Of a stretch of DNA of 64,000 nucleotides, positions 52,684-62,705 are shown piece by piece; within the stretch, counting starts at the first letter, position 1; every line of letters starts with the position of its first letter. The position numbers and the translations under genes were made by a program. This DNA comes from Acinetobacter tandoii DSM 14970 = CIP 107469. Lineage in GTDB: Bacteria > Pseudomonadota > Gammaproteobacteria > Pseudomonadales > Moraxellaceae. The stretch lies in assembly GCF_000400735.1 (NCBI RefSeq), contig NZ_KE007371.1:1-64000 (forward strand), read 5' to 3'. Under the pieces are notes generated by a model that had not been told where the DNA came from, did not search any database, and saw nothing but the letters and a program-made list of their open reading frames with translations.

Positions 52684-53096
52684 TACATTACCGTCCGAGT
52701 CACGATAGTGGTTTTAAACGGAAGCTTAGCAGCAGCAAGCGTAAATGCTTCACGTGCTAATTCTTCGTTCACACCTTCCATTTCGTACAGGATCTTACCT
52801 GGTTTGATTTCACAAACCCAGTACTCCACATTACCTTTACCGTTACCCATACGAACTTCTAATGGCTTTTCAGTAATTGGTTTGTCTGGGAATACACGAA
52901 TAAAGATCTTACCACCACGCTTAACACGACGGCTAATGGTACGACGCGCAGCTTCAATTTGACGTGAAGTCATACGACCACGTTCAGTTGCTTTAAGCGC
53001 GATTGAACCAAATGATACTGTACTACCACGGTGCGCTAGACCAGTGTTACGGCCTTTTTGCACTTTACGGAATTTGGTACGTTTAGGTAGCAACAT
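52683..53096 (-). CDS. rplP: 50S ribosomal protein L16
   Basis: 137 aa. [20 protein letters not shown] and the [20 protein letters not shown] region are typical. It lies near the A site. Its stop overlaps the rpmC start by one base. Confidence 0.98.
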   Translation of the reverse strand: MLLPKRTKFRKVQKGRNTGLAHRGSTVSFGSIALKATERGRMTSRQIEAARRTISRRVKRGGKIFIRVFPDKPITEKPLEVRMGNGKGNVEYWVCEIKPGKILYEMEGVNEELAREAFTLAAAKLPFKTTIVTRTVM

Positions 53097-53099
53097 GGA

Positions 53100-53855
53100 T
53101 TATTCTCCCTTGTCAGCAGCACGGTCATTACGACGTCCACGACGTTGCTCTTGACCTTCACCACGACCACGACCGCGTTTAGCTGGACGCTCTTCAGCTG
53201 GAGCTGGGTTCATGACTTGTTTCATGCCACCCAAGATCTCGCCACGGAAGATCCAAACTTTAACACCAATCGTACCGTAAGTCGTTTCAGCACGCATAGT
53301 TGAGTAGTCGATGTCCGCACGAAGCGTATGTAAAGGTACACGACCTTCACGATACCATTCTGTACGAGCGATCTCTGCACCACCTAAACGGCCAGAAACT
53401 TCAACTTTGATACCTTTAGCACCAGCACGCATAGTGTTTTGAACCGCACGCTTCATAGCACGACGGAACATAACACGCTTTTCTAATTGAGAAGCAATTG
53501 CTTCAGCAACTAAACGAGCGTCTAAGTCTGGGCGATCGATTTCGTTGATGCTTACTTGCGCTGGAACGCCCATAATGCTGGTAAGTTCGCGCTGTAATTT
53601 TTCAATGTCTTCGCCTTTTTTACCGATAACGATACCAGGACGAGCAGTGCTAATAGTTACTTTAGCAGCGCCTGTTGGACGTTCGATAAGAATATTGCTG
53701 ATCATTGCATTCTTAAGTTTTTTAGTTAAAAACTCACGAACTTGCAAATCTTTAAGCAAGTATTCAGCGTATTGTTTCGGATTCGCATACCAGTTAGCGT
53801 TATGACGTTTCACAACACCTAGGCGGATACCGATTGGATGAACCTTCTGACCCAT
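53100..53855 (-). CDS. rpsC: 30S ribosomal protein S3
   Basis: 251 aa. [20 protein letters not shown], the KH domain ([17 protein letters not shown]) and [20 protein letters not shown] are S3. It is longer than the E. coli protein (233 aa) because of an Arg/Gly/Glu-rich tail beginning [20 protein letters not shown]. It forms part of the mRNA entry channel. Confidence 0.98.
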   Translation of the reverse strand: MGQKVHPIGIRLGVVKRHNANWYANPKQYAEYLLKDLQVREFLTKKLKNAMISNILIERPTGAAKVTISTARPGIVIGKKGEDIEKLQRELTSIMGVPAQVSINEIDRPDLDARLVAEAIASQLEKRVMFRRAMKRAVQNTMRAGAKGIKVEVSGRLGGAEIARTEWYREGRVPLHTLRADIDYSTMRAETTYGTIGVKVWIFRGEILGGMKQVMNPAPAEERPAKRGRGRGEGQEQRRGRRNDRAADKGE

Positions 53856-53856
53856 A

Positions 53857-54186
53857 TCAAACCCCTACCTTAACGGTGATGTGACAAGTACGCTTAGTAA
53901 TACGATCTGCACGGCCTTTAGCACGTGGCATAATACGTTTAAGGCTCATGCCTTCATCAACGTAAATCGTAGAAACTTTAAGGTCGTCTACATCTAAACT
54001 GTTATTGTGTTCAGCATTCGCAATTGCAGATTCCAATGCTTTTTTAACTAAAACTGCAGCTTTTTTGTTGCTGAAGTTTAAGATATTAAGCGCGTGAGCA
54101 ACTGATTTGCCACGGATAAGATCTGCAACCAAACGAGCTTTCTGTGCCGAGATAGCGGCACCGCGTAATTTAGCAGTTACTTCCAT
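53857..54186 (-). CDS. rplV: 50S ribosomal protein L22
   Basis: 109 aa. Two adjacent ATGs exist (54189 and 54186). AGGTG is five bases from the second and only two from the first, so 54186 ([13 protein letters not shown]) is preferred. The tunnel-lining loop is near [16 protein letters not shown]. Confidence 0.97.
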
Positions 54187-54197
54187 CATAGCACCTA

Positions 54198-54473
54198 TTA
54201 ACGTTTAGACTTCTTGTCAACACCGTGACCACGATAGGTACGAGTTGGCGCGAATTCACCTAGTTTGTGACCAACCATGTGTTCAGTAACAATTACTGGA
54301 ACGTGGTTACGGCCATTATGTACAGAGATTGTTAAACCAACAAAATCCGGGAGGATCATCGAACGACGTGACCAAGTCTTGATCGGCTTACGGTTGTTAG
54401 CAGCAATAGCCGCTTCAACTTTAGCGAACAAGTGCGCATCGACGAATGGACCTTTTTTCAATGAACGAGGCAT
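54198..54473 (-). CDS. rpsS: 30S ribosomal protein S19
   Basis: 91 aa. [20 protein letters not shown] and the [17 protein letters not shown]-terminus are S19, a 30S head protein next to S13. Confidence 0.98.
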   Translation of the reverse strand: MPRSLKKGPFVDAHLFAKVEAAIAANNRKPIKTWSRRSMILPDFVGLTISVHNGRNHVPVIVTEHMVGHKLGEFAPTRTYRGHGVDKKSKR

Positions 54474-54486
54474 TAATCAGATTCCT

Positions 54487-55311
54487 TTACTTGACGCGAC
54501 GATCGCGAATAATCATCTTAGTCGTACGCTTGTTGGTACGTGTCTTGTACCCTTTAGCTTTTTGACCCCATGGGCTTACAGGTTGAATACCTTTGTTACG
54601 CCCTTCACCACCACCGTGTGGGTGGTCAACTGGGTTCATCGCCATACCACGAACGGTAGGACGAACACCACGCCAGCGTGCTGCACCAGCTTTACCTAGT
54701 GAACGAAGGTTGTTTTCTTGGTTAGAAACTTCACCCAACACAGCGCGACATTCAACATGAACTTTACGCATTTCACCAGAACGAAGACGGATGATTGCAT
54801 AAGAACCGTCACGACCCAACAACTGAACAGAAGCACCAGCAGAACGAGCTAATTGCGCGCCTTTACCGATTTTAAGTTCGATGTTGTGAAGTGTAGAACC
54901 GATAGGCATATTGCGAAGTGGCAAGCAGTTACCTGGACGAATTGGAGCATCGTTACCAGATTGTACTTTATCGCCAGCACGCAAACCTTTAGGTGCGATG
55001 ATATAACGACGCTCACCGTCAGCATACTTCAACAAAGCGATGTGTGCAGTACGGTTAGGATCGTATTCGATACGTTCAACTACAGCAGGAATACCATCTT
55101 TGTTACGCTTAAAGTCAACAAGACGGTAGTGCTGCTTGTGACCGCCACCAACGTGACGAGTCGTGATGTGACCGTTGTTGTTACGACCACCAGTACGTTT
55201 TTTAGCTTCAACCAACGGAGCATACGGAGCGCCTTTATGAAGATGGTCGTGAACGACTTTCTCTACAAAGCGACGTCCAGGAGACGTTGGCTTACATTTT
55301 TGAATCGGCAT
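54487..55311 (-). CDS. rplB: 50S ribosomal protein L2
   Basis: 274 aa. [20 protein letters not shown] starts the protein, and the peptidyl-transferase-proximal [17 protein letters not shown] is present with the conserved His. It is one of the oldest ribosomal proteins and is needed for subunit joining. Confidence 0.98.
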   Translation of the reverse strand: MPIQKCKPTSPGRRFVEKVVHDHLHKGAPYAPLVEAKKRTGGRNNNGHITTRHVGGGHKQHYRLVDFKRNKDGIPAVVERIEYDPNRTAHIALLKYADGERRYIIAPKGLRAGDKVQSGNDAPIRPGNCLPLRNMPIGSTLHNIELKIGKGAQLARSAGASVQLLGRDGSYAIIRLRSGEMRKVHVECRAVLGEVSNQENNLRSLGKAGAARWRGVRPTVRGMAMNPVDHPHGGGEGRNKGIQPVSPWGQKAKGYKTRTNKRTTKMIIRDRRVK

Positions 55312-55322
55312 AATTTTCGTCC

Positions 55323-55643
55323 TTATTCCGCTGCGCTTTCAGCGGTATCGCCCAAGTCAGCCATTTCTACATCTTGGCCAGCTTTCAGGGTGACGTATGC
55401 TTTTTTAACATCAGAACGACGTCCTAATGTTTTACCAAAGCGCTTAGACTTACCTTTAGTGATCGTTGTGTTAACTTTAACAACTTGAACACCAAAGAGT
55501 TGTTCAACTGCTTTTTTGATTTCAAGTTTGTTTGCATCAAGTGCAACCTTGAAAACTTGAACACCAGCAGTCTCACCTAAAACTTGTGCTTTTTCTGAGA
55601 ATACAGGTCCTTTTAGGACTTGATAGATACGTTCGTTGTTCAT
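55323..55643 (-). CDS. rplW: 50S ribosomal protein L23
   Basis: 106 aa. It sits at the tunnel exit and docks trigger factor and [19 protein letters not shown] and the loop [20 protein letters not shown] are typical. It overlaps the rplD stop by four bases. Confidence 0.98.
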   Translation of the reverse strand: MNNERIYQVLKGPVFSEKAQVLGETAGVQVFKVALDANKLEIKKAVEQLFGVQVVKVNTTITKGKSKRFGKTLGRRSDVKKAYVTLKAGQDVEMADLGDTAESAAE

Positions 55644-56242
55644 CCGAGTTCTACCTCAATTTTCTTAGCAGCAGCAACAGACATAACAACTTTATCGAAC
55701 GCGATCAAGCTAACAGGATCGATTGCAGTAGCATCAACCACATCAACGTGTGGAATGTTGCGCGCTGCTAGATATAGATTCTCATCTACAGCATCAGTAA
55801 CGATCAATGCGCGAGTAGCATTCAAGTCGTTAAGTTTCGCAAGCAATTCTTTAGTTTTAGGAGCTGCAACAGCAATCTCTTCAACTAGTACAAGACGATC
55901 TTGGCGAACAAGTTCAGCTAAGATACATTGCATTGCACCGCGGTACATTTTGCGGTTTACTTTTTGAGACCAATCTTGTGGACGAGCAGCAAAAGTTTTA
56001 CCACCACCAACCCAGATTGGGCTACGAATAGAACCAGCACGCGCGCGGCCAGTACCTTTTTGACGGAATGGCTTTTTACCACCGCCAGATACGTCAGCAC
56101 GTGATTTCTGAGCTTTCGAACCTTGACGACCACCAGCTAAGTAAGCTGTAACAACTTGGTGTACAAGAGCTTCGTTAAATTCACGACCGAAAGCAACTTC
56201 AGATAATTCAACAGCAGAGCCGGAAACAGTTTTTAAATTCAC
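55640..56242 (-). CDS. rplD: 50S ribosomal protein L4
   Basis: 200 aa. The tunnel loop [20 protein letters not shown] then [19 protein letters not shown] is clear. In E. coli L4 also represses the S10 operon through its leader; whether it does so here is not known. Confidence 0.98.
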   Translation of the reverse strand: MNLKTVSGSAVELSEVAFGREFNEALVHQVVTAYLAGGRQGSKAQKSRADVSGGGKKPFRQKGTGRARAGSIRSPIWVGGGKTFAARPQDWSQKVNRKMYRGAMQCILAELVRQDRLVLVEEIAVAAPKTKELLAKLNDLNATRALIVTDAVDENLYLAARNIPHVDVVDATAIDPVSLIAFDKVVMSVAAAKKIEVELG

Positions 56243-56253
56243 GTTATTTCCCC

Positions 56254-56892
56254 TCAGGCCTTGATCGTAGGACGAACGGTAACGTCGCCACCAGTAGCAC
56301 CAGGAACCGCGCCTTTAACAACTAGAACTGAACGTTCTGTGTCAATAGCAACGATCTCAAGACCCTGAGTAGTTACGCGTTCAGCACCTAAATGGCCAGC
56401 CATTTTTTTGCCTTTGAATACGCGACCAGGAGTCTGGTTTTGACCAGTAGAACCTAAAACACGGTGAGAAACTGAGTTACCGTGAGTAGCATCTTGGGTA
56501 CGGAAGTTCCAACGCTTAACACCACCTTGGAAACCTTTACCTTTAGATGTACCAGTAACATCAACGATTTGACCAACTGTGAACAAATCAACAGTTAGAA
56601 CACCACCAACTTCACGACCTTCAAGATCAGCTTCTGTAGCGCGGAATTCTTGAACTAAACGACCAGCAGCAACACCCGCTTTAGCGAAGTGACCTTTCTG
56701 AGCGTTAGTTACGCGAGATTCGCGACGTTCACCAGTAGTGATTTGAATCGCTTGATAACCATCAGTTTCAAGCGTTTTGATTTGTGTGATGCGGTTAGGA
56801 TCAACCTCAATCACTGTTACAGGCACAGAAACACCAGCATCTGTAAAGATACGGGTCATACCGCACTTGCGACCGACTAAACCAATAGCCAT
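56254..56892 (-). CDS. rplC: 50S ribosomal protein L3
   Basis: 212 aa. I start at 56892 ([16 protein letters not shown]), eight bases after AGAGG; the in-frame ATG at 56898 is too close to it. The central [20 protein letters not shown] and the Gln methylation region are L3. A small TAATTAAC/GTTAATTA hairpin at 56918-56940 separates it from rpsJ. Confidence 0.97.
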   Translation of the reverse strand: MAIGLVGRKCGMTRIFTDAGVSVPVTVIEVDPNRITQIKTLETDGYQAIQITTGERRESRVTNAQKGHFAKAGVAAGRLVQEFRATEADLEGREVGGVLTVDLFTVGQIVDVTGTSKGKGFQGGVKRWNFRTQDATHGNSVSHRVLGSTGQNQTPGRVFKGKKMAGHLGAERVTTQGLEIVAIDTERSVLVVKGAVPGATGGDVTVRPTIKA

Positions 56893-56950
56893 GTGCATAA
56901 CCTCTAAAAAAGCGGCCTAATTAACTAAAAACGTTAATTAACCGAAAGCC

Positions 56951-57262
56951 TTAACCCAAAGCGATCTGAACATCAACACCAGCAGCAAGATCTAACTTCA
57001 TCAATGCATCAACAGTTTTATCTGTAGGTTGAACGATGTCGATCAAACGCTTGTAAGTGCGGATCTCGTATTGGTCACGAGCATCTTTGTTTACGTGCGG
57101 TGATGTTAAAACGTTAAAACGTTCGATGCGTGTTGGCATCGGGATTGGACCACAAACTTGTGCACCAGTACGTTTTGCTGTTTCTACGATCTCTTGAGCA
57201 GATTGATCAATTAAACGGTGATCAAAAGACTTAAGACGGATACGAATTCTCTGGTTAGACAT
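56951..57262 (-). CDS. rpsJ: 30S ribosomal protein S10
   Basis: 103 aa from 57262 ([20 protein letters not shown]), the family length. The frame is open to 57298 but those 12 residues are not S10. It is the first gene of the cluster and also part of the lambda-N/NusB antitermination complex in E. coli. Confidence 0.98.
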
Positions 57263-57314
57263 ACCAGTTAACTCCAAGCCAAATATATAAAGAATCACCC
57301 TTGACGCATCTCAC

Positions 57315-57377
57315 CTATTGGTAAGTGTCAAAGGCAGTGAAAATCACTAAGGTCATGATCGATGCCATGACTGTCAC
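57315..57377 (-). other. Possible leader peptide ORF in the S10 leader (20 codons)
   Basis: A GTG start at 57377 gives MTVMASIMTLVIFTAFDTYQ and a TAG, a hydrophobic peptide. Upstream in the same frame the codons read LTAKKVVSI without an ATG. It ends 52 bases before the rpsJ ATG. The start and ribosome-binding site are weak, so this may be chance. Confidence 0.3.
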
Positions 57378-57428
57378 GATGCTAACTACTTTCTTCGCAG
57401 TTAACCCCCTTCCTTTGAAGGGTGAGTC
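57378..57428 (-). promoter_or_regulatory. 5' end of the S10 leader with hairpin
   Basis: The predicted transcript begins near 57422 with CCCTTC-aaag-GAAGGG, a six-bp hairpin with a four-base loop (about 57405-57421), then a purine-rich tract. The whole leader is about 160 bases. L4 control as in E. coli is possible, but the E. coli leader fold is not recognisable. Confidence 0.45.
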
Positions 57429-57457
57429 ATTATATCGATTGTTTAACGCTTAAGCAA
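57429..57457 (-). promoter_or_regulatory. Promoter of the S10-spc-alpha superoperon
   Basis: -35 TTGCTT (57452-57457), a spacer of exactly 17 bases and a perfect -10 TATAAT (57429-57434) on the minus strand, 167 bp before the rpsJ ATG. Confidence 0.8.
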
Positions 57458-57524
57458 ATCCATTTTGTCTTTTTTGGCCTTTTTTTCAAATTTTGATGTT
57501 TTTCACTTGTTTACTAATTAATCA

Positions 57525-58259
57525 TCATGCTGTTTTTTGCAAGACATATTCAATGGCTTGATTGAGCAATTGATTTCCTTGTAAAAAGTGTGCTTTTGAA
57601 GAGTGTTTTAATTCACTCTCAGTTTGCACAAAAGCCCCAGAAAAATGAGCCAGCTCTTCATCATTTTCCAAAAACAAACTTAGGGTTTCAGGCGTGATTT
57701 CGGGATGAAACTGAAAGCCAAGAACATTCTTTCCAATCTGATACATTTGATTACGACACACATCATTTTCCGCCAAATGAATGGCGCCTTTGGGAATTTC
57801 AAAAGTCTCACTGTGCCACTGCATAACATTAAAATACTCAGGTAACTCAAAGCAATCTTGTGGTACATGTTTTACTTTTCGGACCGTAGTCCACCCCAAC
57901 TCCTGCATACTATTTTTGCTGACCGCAGCGCCCAGAGCATTCGCAATCAATTGGCCACCCAAGCATAGTCCAATAGCTGGCTTACCCAATGCCAAATAAC
58001 GTCTTAGCCAGCGTTTTTCGATTTTTAACCATGGATAATTAACCTCATCATTTACACTCATGGTTCCCCCCATGATGATGAGAAGATCTACATCTTCAAT
58101 TTGTGGTAAGGCCTCAATCTCTAGAGGTAAATCCACAGGCAAGGCAAAGAATTCTGTGGCCGTAATTTGTGCCTGATGTGCTTTTAAAAACTCATAACAA
58201 CTACCGAACCCTTCACCAGCAATATGCTGAAAATAATGTACTTTTAAATGCGACTTCAT
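57525..58259 (-). CDS. Class I glutamine amidotransferase-like protein
   Basis: 244 aa of the GATase1 fold. The nucleophile is C99 in GLCLGGQ, and the triad partners are H185 and E187 in FQFHPEIT. DLLIIMGGTMSVNDE is the usual oxyanion-side block. Stand-alone members of this kind act on gamma-glutamyl compounds or have unknown targets. It is monocistronic and divergent from metC. GuaA-like use is unlikely because no synthetase domain is attached. Confidence 0.88.
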   Translation of the reverse strand: MKSHLKVHYFQHIAGEGFGSCYEFLKAHQAQITATEFFALPVDLPLEIEALPQIEDVDLLIIMGGTMSVNDEVNYPWLKIEKRWLRRYLALGKPAIGLCLGGQLIANALGAAVSKNSMQELGWTTVRKVKHVPQDCFELPEYFNVMQWHSETFEIPKGAIHLAENDVCRNQMYQIGKNVLGFQFHPEITPETLSLFLENDEELAHFSGAFVQTESELKHSSKAHFLQGNQLLNQAIEYVLQKTA

Positions 58260-58405
58260 GCGCTGTAACCTATTGTTGTAGCTTTGCTTAGATTTAGCAA
58301 AATTGAAGCCAACTTTTGATTTGGTTGCTTGTTTTTACAGTTCTTCCCAATTCGGTAGCGAAAATTAACTTATTCTCTTAATCTAGATGACATCTTACGC
58401 TTTAG

Positions 58406-59605
58406 ATGAGTCACATCTTGAACAAGAAATTTCAAACTGCGCTAATTCATGCACCAAGAAAAGCACCTCAGTATATTTCCAGCGTTCAACCTCCCCTGTT
58501 TCGTGCATCTACCATTATTTTTGAAAATACTGATGCACTATTTAATCGCCACTGGACTGACCCGTATGACTACAGTTATGGCACACATGGTACACCCACC
58601 ACGTTTACCTTAGCCGATCAGATCGCTCAAATCGAGGGTGGCGAATACTGCTTATTGGCACCTAGTGGACTATCCGCAATTAATTTGGTCAATTCTGCAT
58701 TACTGGCACAAGGAGATGAAGTCTGGGTACCCGATAATGTCTATGGTCCAAATATGGAACATCTGCGTAATTTGGAAAAACGCTATGGGATTCTGGTTCG
58801 AGTTTATAACCCTATAGATGTAACCAGTTTCACCCCCTCTGAACATGCCAAACTCCTTTGGCTCGAAGCTACGGGATCTGTCACCTTAGAATTTCCTGAT
58901 TTGGTTGGCTTAGTTCAAAAAGCACAAGCTCAACAGATTTTGACCGTACTGGATAATACTTGGGGTGCAGGTTTAGCATTTAATCCTTTCGATTTTTCTG
59001 ATGAACATTTGGCTGTAGATATTAGTGTGCATGCCTTAACCAAGTATCCAAGTGGTGGTGGTGATATTTTAATGGGCTCAGTCGTGACGCGTGATCTGCA
59101 ATTGCATCACAAATTGTTCCATATGCATGCCATACAAGGGATCGCGGTGTCTGGCGATGATACTGCTCAAATTCAGCGCAGTTTGGCACACATGTCCATC
59201 CGTTATGATCAACAAGCTCAATCCGCCTTGAAGTTGCTCGCATGGTTAAAACAGCAACCACAATTTAGTCAGGTGTTACATCCCTGTGACCCTGAATCTG
59301 CTGGGCATGAATACTGGAAACAAGTCTGCACAACAGGAAAAAGTGCAGGCTTGGTGAGTGTCATTTTCAAACCCGAATATGACTTAAAAGCAGTGCGTAA
59401 ATTTTGTGATCATCTTAATTTATTTAAACTCGGATTTAGCTGGGGTGGTCCAATCAGCTTGGTTATGTTGTATGAACTCAACCATATGCGCTCACTAAAA
59501 AATACACATTTACAACAAGGTTTATTGGTACGCTTTTGCATAGGACTAGAAGATGCTGAGGATTTAGTCCAAGATATTCAAAACGCATTAAAACAGCTCG
59601 AATAA
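58406..59605 (+). CDS. metC: Cystathionine beta-lyase
   Basis: 399 aa, a PLP enzyme of the Cys/Met metabolism family. It cleaves cystathionine to homocysteine, ammonia and pyruvate. The PLP Lys is K213 in HALTKYPSGGGDILMG. The substrate block YSYGTHGTPTTFTLADQIAQ is at about 50-70, with SGLSAINLVN near 90. Gamma-lyase or other beta-lyase activity cannot be ruled out from sequence. It lies 19 bp before the DUF853 gene, so the two may be cotranscribed. Confidence 0.88.
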   Translation: MSHILNKKFQTALIHAPRKAPQYISSVQPPLFRASTIIFENTDALFNRHWTDPYDYSYGTHGTPTTFTLADQIAQIEGGEYCLLAPSGLSAINLVNSALLAQGDEVWVPDNVYGPNMEHLRNLEKRYGILVRVYNPIDVTSFTPSEHAKLLWLEATGSVTLEFPDLVGLVQKAQAQQILTVLDNTWGAGLAFNPFDFSDEHLAVDISVHALTKYPSGGGDILMGSVVTRDLQLHHKLFHMHAIQGIAVSGDDTAQIQRSLAHMSIRYDQQAQSALKLLAWLKQQPQFSQVLHPCDPESAGHEYWKQVCTTGKSAGLVSVIFKPEYDLKAVRKFCDHLNLFKLGFSWGGPISLVMLYELNHMRSLKNTHLQQGLLVRFCIGLEDAEDLVQDIQNALKQLE

Positions 59606-59624
59606 ATTCTAAAATAGGTGAAAA

Positions 59625-61208
59625 ATGAGTACACCAATCGTCATTGCAAAAAAAACTACTGATACAACACAAGATATTATTTTACATTCTCAATTTGCCA
59701 ATCGACACGGCTTGATTGCAGGCGCAACAGGTACTGGTAAAACCGTGACCTTAAAAGTCTTGGCAGAAAGTTTTTCACGCATTGGTGTGCCCGTTTTCCT
59801 TGCAGATGCCAAAGGTGATGTCTCAAGCCTTGCACAAGCAGGTAGTAGCAATCCAAAATTTGACGAACGCATCAAAAGTCTAGGAATAGACTCCATTCCT
59901 TTTGCTGCCTCACCTGTGATGTTCTGGGATTTATTTGGCGAACAAGGACATCCTATACGCAGTACGGTTTCTGAAATTGGGCCACTTTTACTGGCACAAA
60001 TGCTGAATTTAAATGACACGCAAGAAGGTGTTTTATCGGCAGTTTTTCGGATTGCCGATGATCAGGGGTTACTGCTCATTGACTTTAAAGATTTAAAAGC
60101 AATGCTTAGTTATGTCAGCGAGCATGCCGCGGAATTCAAAGCCGAGTACGGTAATCTATCACCTGCCAGCCTAGGTGCCATTCAACGTAACTTACTGGCG
60201 CTTGCTGATCAGGGTGGAGATCAGTTTTTTGGTGAACCTAGTTTAAATATTCTTGATTTTATTCAAACTGATGCTGATGGCCGAGGTTACATCAATCTGC
60301 TTGCAGCGGATAAATTGATGAACACCCCTAAACTGTATGCCACCTTTCTACTCTGGATGCTCTCTGAATTATTCGAGCAATTGCCTGAAGTCGGTGATAT
60401 GGACAAACCGAAACTGGTATTTTTTTTCGATGAAGCCCATTTACTTTTTGATAATGCCAGTGCTGCACTGCAAGAAAAAATTGAACAAGTGGTGCGCTTA
60501 ATTCGATCCAAAGGCGTCGGAATTTATTTTGTCACTCAAAATCCGCTGGATTTACCTGAAACCGTACTTGGGCAATTAGGAAATCGGGTACAACATGCTT
60601 TACGCGCATTCACACCTAAAGATCAAAAAGCGGTTAAAACTGCTGCTGCAACATTCCGTGCCAATCCTGAATTTAATGTTGAACAAGCTATTACCGAATT
60701 GGGCGTAGGCGAAGCCTTAATTAGCTGTCTAGATGAACAAGGTATACCGCAAGTTGTCGAGCGTGCATGGGTGATGCCTCCCTACTCATCTTTTAGCCCC
60801 ATTAGCCCAGAACAACGTCAAGCATTAATTTCACAGAGTATTGTTGCTGGTGTTTATGAACAAAGTGTAGACCGAGATAGTGCTTACGAACGTTTACAGC
60901 AAAAAGTTGTTGAACGCCAACAGCAAGCTATTCAAGTTGAACAAGAGAAACAACTTGCCATAGAACAAGAAAACCTTGCGAAACAACAGGCCAAAGAAGC
61001 TGAAGTACTGGCGAAACAGCAAGCACGTGAGGAAGAACGGATTGCAAGAGAACAACAAAAAGAAGCAGAGCGTGCTGCCAAACAGCGAGAAAAGTTAATT
61101 CAAGACACGGTCGGCACTTTTGCCAAAAGTGCCGCACGCAGTTTAGGTGGCTCGACTGGACAAAAAATTGTGCGTGGTTTATTAGGCTCTTTGTTTGGTG
61201 GGAAATAG
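59625..61208 (+). CDS. HerA-like DUF853 ATPase (YjgR family)
   Basis: 527 aa. The P-loop is GATGTGKT (33-40) and Walker B is [12 protein letters not shown] near residue 268. The helicase-HerA C-terminal region follows, with [22 protein letters not shown]. From about 420 to 495 a Gln/Glu/Lys coiled coil is seen, then a Gly-rich end ([20 protein letters not shown]). The family, E. coli YjgR-like, is of unknown role; DNA or membrane translocation is inferred from HerA/FtsK relatives. There is no paired NurA nuclease nearby. Confidence 0.9.
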   Translation: MSTPIVIAKKTTDTTQDIILHSQFANRHGLIAGATGTGKTVTLKVLAESFSRIGVPVFLADAKGDVSSLAQAGSSNPKFDERIKSLGIDSIPFAASPVMFWDLFGEQGHPIRSTVSEIGPLLLAQMLNLNDTQEGVLSAVFRIADDQGLLLIDFKDLKAMLSYVSEHAAEFKAEYGNLSPASLGAIQRNLLALADQGGDQFFGEPSLNILDFIQTDADGRGYINLLAADKLMNTPKLYATFLLWMLSELFEQLPEVGDMDKPKLVFFFDEAHLLFDNASAALQEKIEQVVRLIRSKGVGIYFVTQNPLDLPETVLGQLGNRVQHALRAFTPKDQKAVKTAAATFRANPEFNVEQAITELGVGEALISCLDEQGIPQVVERAWVMPPYSSFSPISPEQRQALISQSIVAGVYEQSVDRDSAYERLQQKVVERQQQAIQVEQEKQLAIEQENLAKQQAKEAEVLAKQQAREEERIAREQQKEAERAAKQREKLIQDTVGTFAKSAARSLGGSTGQKIVRGLLGSLFGGK

Positions 61209-61344
61209 CATTCCCATCACCTTGGGGCGTAATCTGCACATAAAAAACTTAGATAAATCATACAATTCTTATTGCCAAATTTTCAGCATAAACCCATAAA
61301 ATTTTTATTCCATAAAATAAATATGGTTTTATATTAAAAATAGA

Positions 61345-61373
61345 TTGCAATTAAAATATTAAATATGTATTTT
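61345..61373 (+). promoter_or_regulatory. Putative hmp promoter
   Basis: -35 TTGCAA (61345-61350), 17-base spacer, -10 TATTTT (61368-61373). The -10 lies inside the NsrR-type operator, so repressor binding would block it. Both boxes match the consensus at four of six positions. Confidence 0.45.
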
Positions 61374-61384
61374 AAATACATCTT
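61362..61384 (+). promoter_or_regulatory. NsrR-type operator upstream of hmp
   Basis: AATATGTATTT-T-AAATACATCTT, an 11-1-11 dyad that fits the known NsrR pattern AAgATGcATTT-n-AAATgCATcTT. It ends 28 bp before the hmp start. Together with nsrR downstream of hmp this predicts NO-responsive derepression. Confidence 0.8.
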
Positions 61385-61412
61385 ATAAATAACAGCCAAG
61401 TGAGATCACATC

Positions 61413-62621
61413 ATGACTCCGCAGCAAATTGAACTTGTTAAAGCTACTGTCCCTGTTCTTCGTGAAAATGGCGTTGCATTAACCGGCTATTTTTATAACC
61501 GTATGCTAGGCAATAACCCAGAATTAAAAGAAACTTTTAATATGGGACACCAACGTAGTGGTGCACAGGCACAAGCACTTGCAGGTGCTGTTTTGGCTTA
61601 TGCAGAAAATATTGAAGACCCATCTGTTCTTCTGCCTGTGGTTGAATTAATCGCACACAAACATGTCAGCCTGAATATTCAAGCCCCTGACTATAATATT
61701 GTGGGTGAAAACCTTCTACACTCAATCAGTGAAGTCCTTAATATCTCAATGGAAGACCCATTAATTGATGCGTGGGCAGCGGCTTATGGTCAGTTAGCTG
61801 ATTTGTTTATTCGCACTGAAAAAGCGATTTATGATCTGCACCAACAAACAAAAGGCAGTTGGTTAGGCTGGCGTAATTTCAAAATTGCCAAAAAAGTGGT
61901 TGAAAGTGATGAAATCACTTCTTTCTATCTCGCTCCTGTCGATGGTGGTGAATTACCAACCTATCAAGCAGGTCAATATATTTCAGTTCGCGTCTTTGTC
62001 GAAGAGTTAGGCTTAAAACAACCTCGCCAATACACGTTATCGACTAGCCCACAAGCTGACTATTTACGTATTTCGGTGAAACGTGAAGATGAAAAAGGGG
62101 ATTTAGCTGGCGGATGGGTTTCTAACACGCTTCACGGCTTAGAAGAAGGTGCTGAAATTGAAGTTTCCGCACCAACGGGTAACTTCTATCTAATTGATAG
62201 CAGCAAACGCAATGTCTTTATCAGTGGTGGTGTCGGACTAACCCCAATGATTGCTATGTTAAATCAATTGGTCACACTAGACATGCCACAACCTGTAAGT
62301 TTTATTCATGCTTGTCGTAGCAGCGAAGTGCATGCCATGAAACAACATATTCATGCGCAGAAATCGAAGTTCCCTCGCCTCAGTACATTTACAGCTTATG
62401 AGTTTCCACATGCAACTGATGTCTTAGGTGAAGATTATGATGTCGCTGGACGCCTAGACCTCGGCACAATGGATGCAGCTCTACTACCTGTCAATGCAGA
62501 TTACTATCTTTGTGGTCCAATGCCATTTATGGCTGAACAGCATAAAGCACTGGTTGCTCGCGGCATTAAACCTGAACAAATTCACAGTGAAGCATTTGGT
62601 ACAGGCGGGGTTCGTATTTAA
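61413..62621 (+). CDS. hmp: Flavohemoglobin, nitric oxide dioxygenase
   Basis: 402 aa. It converts NO and O2 to nitrate with NAD(P)H. The globin domain (1-140) has the proximal heme His H84 (AHKHVSL) and the distal Tyr Y28 (GYFYNRM). The ferredoxin-reductase part has the FAD block RQYTLST (about 205) and the NAD motif GGVGLTPMIAM (about 275), ending SEAFGTGGV. Length and order match E. coli Hmp (396 aa). nsrR follows 84 bp later, with an operator upstream of hmp. Confidence 0.97.
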   Translation: MTPQQIELVKATVPVLRENGVALTGYFYNRMLGNNPELKETFNMGHQRSGAQAQALAGAVLAYAENIEDPSVLLPVVELIAHKHVSLNIQAPDYNIVGENLLHSISEVLNISMEDPLIDAWAAAYGQLADLFIRTEKAIYDLHQQTKGSWLGWRNFKIAKKVVESDEITSFYLAPVDGGELPTYQAGQYISVRVFVEELGLKQPRQYTLSTSPQADYLRISVKREDEKGDLAGGWVSNTLHGLEEGAEIEVSAPTGNFYLIDSSKRNVFISGGVGLTPMIAMLNQLVTLDMPQPVSFIHACRSSEVHAMKQHIHAQKSKFPRLSTFTAYEFPHATDVLGEDYDVAGRLDLGTMDAALLPVNADYYLCGPMPFMAEQHKALVARGIKPEQIHSEAFGTGGVRI

Positions 62622-62644
62622 ACCCACCGTCGCATACATACCTT

Positions 62645-62675
62645 ATAAGGCTAGTCTATGATAGACTAGCCTTAT
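62645..62675 (+). terminator. Perfect 31-bp palindrome between hmp and nsrR
   Basis: Arms of 15 bp, ATAAGGCTAGTCTAT and its exact complement, flank one central G. CTTTTC follows. It may be a terminator with an imperfect T-tract, limiting but not blocking read-through into nsrR, or a DNA-binding site. Confidence 0.6.
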
Positions 62676-62705
62676 CTTTTCATCTCAAAAAAGATGAGCA
62701 CAATC

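Noticed and set aside
54853..55488. 211-residue plus-strand ORF across rplB and rplW
   Set aside because: Shadow of two certain ribosomal protein genes; low-complexity Thr/Ser/Val content typical of antisense frames.
59625..61208. HerA-based anti-phage system
   Set aside because: Stand-alone DUF853 (YjgR) next to metC, with no nuclease, Sir2 or DUF4297 partner, fits a chromosomal housekeeping gene.
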